From the NCBI GenBank assembly GCA_000934455.1, contig KN882544.1:156671-189495 (forward strand): a DNA stretch of 32,825 nt, written 5' to 3'. A model generated the notes under the pieces. That model did not search any database. It was not told where the DNA came from and was given only the letters and a program-made list of their open reading frames with translations. Shown here piece by piece: positions 10,893 to 22,800 of this stretch. Position numbers and translations under genes: made by a program. This DNA is from Apostichopus parvimensis (lineage: Eukaryota; Echinodermata; Holothuroidea; Aspidochirotida; Stichopodidae). Position 1 is the stretch's first letter, and the number at the start of each line of letters is the position of its first letter.

Positions 10893-13800
10893 CAGTCAAC
10901 CTGCGGATTGTTACGGAACAAATACTCGGCCTGTGAATAAATCGGAAAAGGACATTGGTTAGATTATTTGATGCAGACTTTGAAACACTGAATGATCACA
11001 GTAATATTTATTGTAGTACATGAAAATGGGAATTTAAATGGTTAATTCGCATCAACTGTTTATAATTCAGTCATCAAATAATGAACTTTGTATTTTTAGT
11101 TTAATTTGGTAAACAAAGCAAAAAAAAATATCTAAAAGGTAATAAAACATTAAATCTATCACAGAATGGCAAAAGTTACAAATGCATTGACATTTTACTA
11201 TTACAGAAAAGATACAAAAATTAAGGGGGGGGGTGGTGATGGTGGGGGACATGATGAGAAATACATTTCACAGATAATTTGACAACTAAGAAAGACTCAA
11301 TTTTCTCTGTGACAAATTTGCCTGCATTGTATGTATCTACGGTTGATAAAGGTAGCAGGGTCTCTAAGTTGGACCAAGTGAACACAAATTTTTTAAATTT
11401 GATCCAAACCACATGACCAACCCCAAAAATGCTGTTTTATGCTTTTTTTAAATTCAAAAGAGATTTCATTATTGCTATCCTCCATGGATAGCAATGCCGG
11501 TATCTCCTTATGAAGTGACAAAAACACCAAATTTAACCAACGCAGCTACATATTGGCTATTCTACAATATATATATGTATATAGTATAAAGAAAAGAAAA
11601 GAAAAGAAAAGAAAAGGAAGAAACCCATTGGGTGTATACACTGACCATGTAATCAATAGCATCATCTGGTCTGACTTTACAGCACTCTATCAGACCTTGG
11701 GTCAGGGTTGGCATGACATGTTTCATAAGATAATTTCTTAAAGGGATTGCTTGATTTTCCAAAAGTTCAAGCTCTTGCCTCTTCACTTCATCTAGTCTGT
11801 TTTCCTACGATGAGCAAACAAAATTTCCAATATAATCAACTGGCAAATGTTCATATTGGCCGACCTCATACTTAACATCTGTGCCGCTTGATAAGTATCA
11901 TGAAACCTTCGAGATACTCAGATAACATTATCAAAATACCCTACGAAATATTGTAGCCAAATTCATATTTGTTCAGACACAACAGTTAAAACTCCCTTAA
12001 AGTTAGAAGAAAGGACCTTTACAACCATTAGCAGATCAATGGCTCCAGTTCAGGCTACCTCAGTAGTTTTGCTTCAGTTTTGATAAGATTTATGAAAAAC
12101 AACCTGTGTTATGTTTTTCTTTCCTTACATTTAAACATACAGACTTGAGTGAAATCATTGCATTTCATGTTTGAATTGAAACATTTCCAATTATTTATCT
12201 TTACTTAATTTGTCATGTTAGTGTAACATCTGAAATGAAACTTTAACCTTACTGTTATTTCAGACACCCACCCATTCCTTTCATTGTTACTGTTTTTTTA
12301 GACACCCACCCATTCTTTCATTGTTACTGTTATTTTAGACACCCACCCATTCTTTCTTCTTTACTGTTATTTTAGACACCCACCCATTCCTTTCATTGTT
12401 ACTGTTTTTTTAGACACCCACCCATTCTTTCATTGTTACTGTTATTTCAGATACCCACCCCATTCTTTTCAGACACCCACCCATTCTTTCATTGTTACTG
12501 TTATTTCAGACACCCACCCATTCTTTCATCCATACTGTTATTTCAGACACCCACCCATTCTCTCATCGTTATTGTTAATGCAGACACCCACCCATTCTTT
12601 CATTGTTACTGTTATTACAGACACCCACCCATTCTTTCTCTCGTTCTTCTCGCATCTTAGCTTCTGCTTCTTCTTTCCTCTCTCTCTCCTCTTTCTCCTC
12701 TTCCTCCTTCTTCAATCTCTTCTCCGTCTCGGTTCTCTCCGCCTCTGCCAATTCCTCTGGGGTGGGTCCATAGTTCCTCGGTTCTCCCATGATCTTGATG
12801 ATCTGTTCTGTGATGTTTGTATTCTTTTCTTCAGTCTCCTTGGTAATATCTGACAGATTTTGATAGACAAAATTGGATAAAATTTATAGGTAATATGCAC
12901 AGTAATGTCAATCCATAGGTACAAAGGAAGTATTAACGGAAGAATATGTGTATGATGAGAAAAGATGAAACACTGGGTGAACAAGTTGAGTACATAATAC
13001 AAAAAAATACCTCCAAAGTTAAATGGCCTGGCCTGAAAAGAGCTAAGAATTTTTTTTGGAAATGGTCAAACCTTCCCAAGTAGTGCCTGGCTGCATGACG
13101 TGTTATTGTTTCACAACAACACTTGCATACAGAATAATCTATTATATAATTGTACATTATTTAGTTTGGTGAATAGGACTCTTTGACATTGCTTCAATTC
13201 TTATTTAAAATACGTTATTACGTCACCTGTTTTGTATTCCAAACAATCAGTCTAATGTTGCAACCTGAGCTCTTTACATCTTCTCTTGCCTTCTATAAAG
13301 TCTTATGTTCCATCAGAGGACTAATTAATTACAGAAGTTCTGGAAATACTCCCATATATTCAGTGTCTCTCTGACTGTGCTGTCACACTTCAAGTCAACG
13401 TCGGTAGGGATAAATAATTGATTGCAAATGGACTTACATACACAAACAAATATTTCAACTTGAGCCTTTCTATCTCCAGAAAATTTGAGATGAATATCAT
13501 CATGCATCTTTTAGTCATTCAATTCCAAAAAATCTCACCGATATGTTGAGGGTGGATCTCAAGCTCGTCAAAGTAATTCAGTACTGTCTTATCCTCCTCG
13601 TTTAGGCTTCTAAAGTCAGCCAGGCGTCTGGTCAGGCCTGCTTCAGTGTTATGAGTGCCGGCCACCACTTGCTCGGGCAGGTTCATGACCCTCTGTTTTA
13701 AGAAATCATCTGGAGCTTCTAAGGAGAGGACCACCTCGGGCATTGTTCCCTTATCGTAAACAGGAATTTTACTATTCTCCTCCTGTTCCTCTTCGTCATC

Positions 13801-16800
13801 AGCTAAGTATGTTAAATAAAACATAGATGTTATTGTCATGTATAAGAAATGAAGAAAACAAGGTATGTTCTCATAATGCGGGTAACATTTAAAAAAAACT
13901 GGGTCAGAAAGGAAACTGAATGCAGAAAATTTTCATATAACATCATTTTAAAAAGATTAATTGTAAATTTCTGCTTTATAGAGATCTTGATGTAACTAAC
14001 AAAATTACACATCAGAACTGGTCTACATGAATGGGTTGACTATTTCGAGGATTTCAAGTGATTGGTCGATTACAGAGCTAGATCAACTGACGTGTGGATT
14101 CACACTGATGGGAACAGATTGAGGTTATTATATGTAACATAACAAGACATTGATCAATAATACAGCAAATGGATTGGTTTTTTAATTACGTATCCTTGCT
14201 GAACAGATAGAGCGACATGCAACCCACTTAATTGATCCCTGTACAGTAGGGTATTGGGAGTGAATGGTAGATAAAAATTGCCTGGCACCTGCTTATTTTT
14301 ACTCCTTGCTGACTGATTAATTTCATTGTACCAATCCAATTTGAATTCTTAAAGATTAAAACCTACCAGCAAACAATTCCTTGGCTTGTTCCAAGGTCTT
14401 TGGATATCCATCCAGAATGAATCCTTGGTTCTGACAAGGCATAGAGTGCAGTTTGTCACGGTAGAAGCGGATGATATATTGGTTTTCAATCCTCCCTTTG
14501 GGGAAAAAAACAAAGGACATATAAAATAATTCAGTCAAAGATTTTATTTTTTCATTTTCTAGTTTAATTCCCCCCCCCCTCCTTTATTTATCTTGGTTCA
14601 TATATACTGGACTGTGGTCAATGAGAATGTATAATGAAAGTTTTTTAGATCACACATGCTTATCACAATCAAACATGTACTATACAATCCACATATGCTT
14701 GTAATTAATGCGTTACTTATGTATTAGGATTACAACCACATTGGAAAATGTGGTCGACAGTCGTAGTCATCATATTATCAAAATTCAAATTTACATTACT
14801 ACGTTCATTCAGTCCTGCTCATTGGTTCTGTCTCACCTTAAATGAGGCATAATACACGAGCCACATCAAAGGAAGTTGCTTAGATTTGGTCATGACAAAT
14901 TTCTGCTACCTCATCTACATTGGCCACAAGGATCAGACACACTTATGTCATTTGCTCCAATTTTCAAGACTTATCCAGTGTACACTCAGTAAAAAACTCA
15001 GTGTTGTATATATTAGAAGTTGTTGACACAACATGACCAGCAAGAAAGTTTTAAAGAGGAGGAGGGGCTCTTTACAATAGCAACACATCCAATGTGGTCT
15101 TCAATGATTACTATCGATTATAATAACTTTTACAGAGGAGGAGGGGTTCCTTTACAGAGGAGGTGGCATTCTTACAATAGCAACACATCCAATGTGGTCT
15201 TCAATGATTACTATGAATTGCATTAACTTTTACAGAGGAGGAGGGGTTCTTTTACAGAGGAGAAGGGGTTCTTTAACAGAGGAGAAGGGGTTCCTTTAAC
15301 AGAGGGGTTCTTTTACAGAGGAGGAGGGGTTCCTTTACAGAGGAGGAGGGGTTCTTACAATAGCAACCCAACCAATGTGGTCTTCAATGATTACTATCGA
15401 TTCCATTAACTTTGACAGAGGAGATGGGGTTCCTTAACAGAGGGGTTCTTTTACAGAGGAGAAGGGTTCCTTTACAGAGGAGGAGGGGTTCTTACAATAT
15501 CAACCCAATCAATGTGGTGTTCTTTAATGCTTTTACCATTGTTTGATTCTTTGCTTTCATTGATAGAATCTAAGAGTTCTTGATCTTCCTGAGCTTTCCC
15601 ATCATCGTCTTCATTCTCATCTGCATCTGCTCGTGCGGCACTCTTCTCCTGTACGAAGAAAAGTTCGACAAATGACCTTGTTTTGTCCTCATAACAGATG
15701 TTTTTGTCCTCAAAAACCATGTTTTTAATTGTTTATTCCCAGTTATGATTATATTTTTCTTTGTAAAGTTTAACACATTGCTATATACAGAAAGGAGCAA
15801 AAAAAAGTGAAAGTGTAAAATGGAATCACCTAAATCACAAATTAGCTTTAATGGTTAAAAACACAATTGTGAAGCTAATTTCACTGATTAATAGATAAAC
15901 AACTACAAGAAAAATACAGATAAAGAGTCCCTCTCTCAGGATCATTTGCCAGGAAGCAAGCATTACAACAAATACAACATTCTGTGACACTTTTCAAGCT
16001 GTGGTCCATGTAACATCACCGACACCGTGCAGAAACACATATCATTGACTGCTTTTAAACTTTTATTTCAGTTTCTGTATAAACAACAGCTATAGAAATG
16101 ACTGGTCACTTGTTAAATTACTGACATAGGAGTATGAATCTTCTAAACTTACCAGATTTGCGATAGCTTCATCGATCACATCTTTGATCTTGATGTGATG
16201 TAATTTATAGTGCTTGCAAAGAGCAGCAACAATAGAGGACTTCCCTGATGCTGGTGGACCAAGAACACAAGCTCTCATAGGCTGATTTGCAAAAGTAAGA
16301 TGAAGATACAGTCAAAAATAGAAAAAAAACATAAAAAACATAAAAAAAACATAGAAAAAACATATATAATAACATATATATTATCAGCACTGTGGGTTTC
16401 TTTATGATCACCTTTCAGGACAGACGATCCTTCATGCGTTATAGATTAAAGCAGTGACATGTGATGTACATGAAAACAAATATTACTTTATTGTGCTTTG
16501 TATGAGTAGATGTTTGCCTACAGTGTAGAAATCAGGGTGGGGTTACATCTGCTGTTTCAAGCAACAGTGCTTTGATATATCTTGTACCTGCTGTTTCAAA
16601 GTTATTATGCCATATTTGTTATGTTATAATAAAGAATGAAAGAGGGAATATATTTCTGACCAAACATTGTTATCTGAAGACTGATCACAATGGAAGTTTG
16701 AAAAATTAAATTTCTCTCAGATGACTTGAGACAAGGCAAGCAAATCTCTATCTGATCACTAAAACCTTTTTATCACAATTTTTATTTTAATAAAGAAAAA

Positions 16801-19800
16801 ACAACTATACGTCACGATAAAATTTGTAATTTCATTAATTTTCTCTTTCTCCATGCAGATTTGCTTGAAAGACAAAAATGCACAGCTGTGGTCAAACTTT
16901 TGACTCTTATGTTANNNNNNNNNNNNNNNNNNNNNNNNNNNNNNNNNNNNNNNNNNNNNNNNNNTTGCTTGAAAGACAAAAATGCACAGCTGTGGTCAAA
17001 CTTTTGACTCTTATGTTACTGTCTTCATCAGAGTGTTTTACCTCATAGACATATTTAATAAATTAGCCTGCTTCATTATCTAAGAATTAACTTGGATGAG
17101 AAGAGCGGCTCTGAAAATAATTTCTAGTAAAGTAGCAAAGTGAAGACAACGTAAGATATTAACAACTTTTTCCCATAACTGTTTGCAAATTTCAGACCAG
17201 CCTCATTCATTTAATAAAACATCTTAATAATTGGTTTTGCTACATAAGCTTGAAATAATCTATGATTATCATGTATGTCCCCTACAGTGGTAAAGCACTA
17301 TGCAAAACAAATACAGTTAGAAATAACAGCTTCTGTAGAGTGAATGTCATTTAGCCTCTGAAGAAGATCCTGCTAGGATCGAAACGTCAGGCCAACTTAC
17401 TTTTACACATTCTATTACACAGGCTCTCTAGTGGGTAAGCAGTTTGCTAACAGTTTTATTTTATTTTGAGCTTCTGTAGAGAACAGAGAACAGAAAACCA
17501 TCAAAGACAGCTTAAGAATTCATTCAATCAACTTTAAATGGTTTAACTAAAAAATACTATGTTGTATTCTAAATGCTCACCAAAAGTCCTCTAGCTTTCT
17601 TGTATTCCTTGATCACCTCTGGAATATTATCCACAACACCCTGCTCAGCGATCCATCTTATGTTCATATTCTCTTTGATGTACACACCATCCATCCTCAG
17701 GTTCACAAGCAACATGTCAAATTCTGGTTGCTGTTGAAATAAAATTTAGACAGACAATGTTAAAAAGTATGTGAAACGTATTCTAATATCTTGACCTTAA
17801 CATTTTAGGAGAGAAATTGACAGTGAATGAGTCTGAAAGTTGGAGTCAGTTATTTAATTCATCTCTGAATTCCATCTTTTTTTTATTTTATTCCCTCGCT
17901 CATGTATGATTATGCTCATAAAGTCATAGAATGAATCTCAGCAATAAACTGACAGTACAGCTAATGATACAGGAAAATTCTTGTTTCTATCATTCTTACA
18001 ACTTTATTCCTAATTCACAGATTTGTTGTTGTATTTTTCTAATGAAATAACAGGTCATGATTGGATTCAATTTACAAGGTGGAGACATCTCTCATTGACT
18101 TAAAGGGATATTCCTATAAGCAGACAATGTGACACTTATATGTGAAGGAAATAATATTACATCATGTTAGCTGAAACCCCATCTCTATATCTTATCCCTC
18201 ACTCAAGATATGGAAGAGTGACTAGAGCTATATTAACTGGTTAAACCCTTGATTCCTCTCCGGAGTAGATCACTATCTGTGGTATCTGTGATTTCATAAT
18301 GACAAAGTTCCTTTCATGCTTTACTTTTCTATTATAATCTATTTCCTGGTTTATCTTTTAAATCTGATATATCTGGAATGCTTGCTTAGCTGTGTCTACA
18401 CATTTAGAATTTCATCAAATGCAACTTTCCTGTAGAAATATTATTTTTGTAAGTGAGTAAAAATTTTTACAGAAAAACAATGCATTTATGGATGAGCATC
18501 ATTGACTGTTGCTACCAGATGCATTCACAAAGTACTATTAAATTTGAAAAATTAATATCTTCCTCATAAAAATCGCTATGTGTCTCTGGTTTTGACCTAA
18601 ATGATGCAGCAAATGTATGCAGTATTATCAAGTTATCAACTTCAGCCACCCAAATATCACTTTAAAAAAAAAAAAACCAAACAAAGAAGCAAACAAACAA
18701 ACTCACTGATAAACTTTTACTGAGCAGGGCATCTTCTTTGGTGATGTGATCCACTTTACCGTTTCCTACATTCTGACTGACGGCCTGCAAGAGCAAAGAC
18801 AATGAGCATGTCAGATGAAAGAATTTGCATAATAACCTAAGTAGGCGAGTGCCATGAATGTGAACTGTGTGATATCCATACTTAGTTCTATCCTTTACAG
18901 TAAATCTTGGAGACACAAGATATGTACACAACCAACTGGAGAGAGATCTCCTCTCAGGTACCTTACACAGCAGAAGCAGCATGCATATTCATGGTGAGAC
19001 TTAAAGGGACTGTATTGGTGCAGGACATTGTATTTATTGGAGGGAAAGAAAATTATTAAATACAAACCAGACATGAGATCCTGAACAAACAAATTATCAA
19101 ATGAGGAGTGTCTATAGCCTTTCTGTCACTTTGTATGAATCTAAGCACAAATGCAGCCTGATGGAATATCATATTATGACCTGCCCCATATTGTGCCCCA
19201 CCATGCCCCCCCCCCCATTCCTCCAATAACTACCTCTCCAGTACAATTTACCTTTGGAAACAAATTGTTAGCATTTATGAACCAGCTTTTTTTACCAGAA
19301 ATATTACTTTTAATGTCCCAATGGGATCCATATAAGGACTTCTTCTGTTCCAAAATTTATATAAATGACATTGTTAATTGTTCTACAAAGCTTTTTTTTC
19401 TCCTCTTTGATGATGATGATGATGCAAGCATCCTTTACAAAAGCAATAATATTTATCATGCTGCCGATGTCATTAACAATGAAGTTAAAATTATTTCTTA
19501 TTGGTTAAAGACAAACAAATTGTCTTTAAATGTCACTGAAATTGCTCTTAATTTCTGCAAATGTTAGCTGACTGTAAAAGCATCTAGTGTCTTCACTTCT
19601 CCTCTACTTTCTGCATGATACTTGTTCCATCCTTGTTTTTTTTTACCTAAGTGGAAATAAATATACTCAAAAGAAACAACACAAAATACCTTTATAATTT
19701 CTTCCAAGGTGTTCTGAGAGTCATCTACAGCCACCAAGTATCTGGTCTTGGGTCTGCTATCTGCAATATTCTGAACCACCCTGAAAGTTTGTAAAATACA

Positions 19801-22800
19801 TGAGAGATACACACAGTGAGATGACACAAAAACACACACAAAACATAAAAATTAAAATACAACATAAGTGTGGTTATAAATAACAACACTGATCTTGGTT
19901 GAAGAACATACTTGACTTAAAGGGTGTGAAGACTTGCGCAAAAAAAAACGTCTAATGCTGTAACAGAAGTGTTAGACACCACCATCGATCCCAGAAAATA
20001 CACACACAGCTTGCTACCGTCGGTAATTAGACACTAGTGTACAGTCAATACATACAGCTGCTGTTAATACCCACAGCACAGTGTACAAACAATACAGCGG
20101 TGGACATCTCAGGTCCAGCTAAAGATAACAAGGTATCACGTTTCATTACTGTACTGTCTGCATTTTGTAGCGACACGAACAAATCGTCACTTCCAAGCAA
20201 TGGAAAGTTAACTTTTTCAGATGGCCGCACACGGTTTGGGGCGAGTCTTCAATGCCTTTAATATAGTGTGGCCTTGCTCATCAAACATAACTTTCAAAAT
20301 TTGGGGTTTAATATATGTGCTACTCTTTGCAAATCCATTGATTACCCAATTCAGGGAATGATAATCAGTATTGCATTGCAAAATTCTATGCAATATTGGA
20401 AATTTGCTATGCAAGTGCAAAGATGCACAGCAGGTTTTGTACACAGGGACCAAAGTATTACATACGGAACAAAATCCAGAGCCTTCAAAACTACTACACA
20501 AATATTGAACACTAAATTATTCCTTTCAATTACGTGACCCTTGTGCACTGCAGATGTACGTTCAAGCTAGCCACTCTAGTTCTGTTACTGTTCACCACTT
20601 GCAAATGACACATCATGCCTCCCTCACCTAGCATAATGTGCAGTTTGTACAGGACATTAATACCATTATGTGCATGTAGCAAACAGCACATGGTCTTATA
20701 ATATAGACTGTTTAATGTATTCAGGAGGTATAGAACGTACCCTGCATTCAAGCGTTAAACACAAACTACCTAAAGTCTATGCTGCTGACTGCTATACAAT
20801 CACTCAAGGCAACTGGTCTAACACTGACTTCACCTGATTCAATCATAAATATCTCCATGCATGCAAACTTCAATGTGTTTCCCTTAAAAAGCTCCACCAT
20901 CCACATGATGGCATCATCGATAACTAAAGACAATAATGTCTTAATTAACAGTTCTGCAGTCCATTGACAATAAATAGAAAGTTACATGAAAGTGCCTATC
21001 TTGAACACAGGATCACTTTTTAAGAGAACCACGAACAAATTTTACAGAACAAAACTTACGCTGCTAAATCCTTGATGTGGATGGTTGGTAATACATTCAT
21101 GCCGTTACCATAGCACCTTAGAGCATCAGCTTCTCCATGCCAGGCAGTCTGCAAAACAAAACAGAAGCATTTGAAAGTCTTTTCTAAACCAAAATAAATC
21201 TGACTGTGTTTTTATTCCTGACAACAAGAACACAAGAAATATTGTAAGATTTGTAAAATACCAATGAAACAAACATTAGGCCTAAGCTGGATATATATAA
21301 ATTTACAGCATCTATTTATTTAACATTTTTATTTTAACATTTGCCACATGTAGAGGAAATGAGAGATTTTTTACTTAAATTATTTAATAATAATTTAAAC
21401 TAAACTAGCTCACAGAAAAAGAAAAAAAAATAGTTCATTTATGCTTTGGGTACAGCCAACACTGAAGACATCAGTTTAATGACAGCTTTGGCCCAGATTA
21501 ATGGCTTTATTAAACATAAAACCAAACACTCTTCCTTTAAACTGAGCATTTCCAAAGCCAACAACAGCTCATAATCTTATCATCCCTGTAGACCAAAAAG
21601 TGCCAATCAAGTGAAATGCAGAGAACCAGAGATTATGTCCTACGCAGTCTGGCTGTAGTTATATAGGTACAAAATAGGCACCCCTCTTTTCTTTTATTCC
21701 ACAATGTATAAAACTTCATAATTTAAATTTTTAAACGCTAATTCGTCACTGTGCAATGTTTTATATATGTCCTGCTTTGTTTATTTGTTCTTGCCCTTCT
21801 GTAACTTTTAGTATATTAGTATTTGTATAATACTGTTTTTTATGCGAGCATTCAGTTACCCTTTGTGGGTGTAATAACGTTTATCTTATCTTATATGTCA
21901 ACCATCTCTTCGTCTGACCTTTGATATATAGACCCTAGAAGACAAGAAGCAAATATATATACTATATGACTGACCTAGAGGTAATCGTGAATGATGTAGA
22001 ACAAGAGAAAACAAACCTTGAAGAGATAATGGAACATGTTCTCCCCTGCCCCGTATGTCAGTCCTGCTGCCACAACATATGTCGCAAACTTTGCTTTGTT
22101 CTGCATCAAAATAGAGATAAAGATGAACTAATTAACAATCACAGAAGCATTGCTTAAATAGTCAGTAAGAAAAAAAAAAATTTGCTTTTCTATATCATTT
22201 AGATATCGATGATGTATTTTGTCACATTTTGTATCAATCTTGGGAGGGGTGGAGGAGGGATGTTGGGTGGGGAATGAGAGGTAAGCAGACGGAACTAAAA
22301 AATTTGTAATTTCAAGCTTTTACTGACTAAAACATTCAAGACATCAGATGCAACATGTTGTTGAGGAGATTTTTACTAGTAGAGCAATTATCGACTATAG
22401 AATGTGATTCTTTAGCTTAAACTTCACATATCTAATAAGCATTGTTTTTTAATTAAAATGTTATCACCTGTAAATCTGCGACCAATAAATTACTTCCAAT
22501 ATTCATGACATCCACTGTGGGTATATATACATAATTAAAAATATGGACAATCAATATCATCAAAAGTTTATCTACAAAACCCACAAATGTAAATGGTAAC
22601 CTTGGATAACCCATAGTTTGTGGCAGATATGGTCAGAAAGGAGTAAACTGTCCTGCAGAAAAGCTTATCACATCAGACGTAACAATGATCATGATTAAAT
22701 CAATGCAAAGGTGTTCCAAAGGCAATGACAATGTTTGTTGACTGCATACTGACTACATTTCTAACATGATGTATTGTCCAATATCTTCACTACATGAAGA

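Noticed and set aside
10892..16281. Kinase exons first read as adenylate kinase 9
   Set aside because: The single kinase core, NAD(P)-binding-like N terminus, Dpy-30 C terminus and total length of 708 aa match AK7, not the multi-domain AK9.
16861..17018. 54-bp perfect direct repeat as a biological duplication or mobile-element end
   Set aside because: The copies lie exactly on both sides of a 50-N gap, which points to unmerged overlapping contigs.
21966..22157. Plus-strand 63-codon ORF with [12 protein letters not shown], zinc-finger-like
   Set aside because: It is the antisense of AK7 exon 6 (22017-22100), which fits AK7 in phase.
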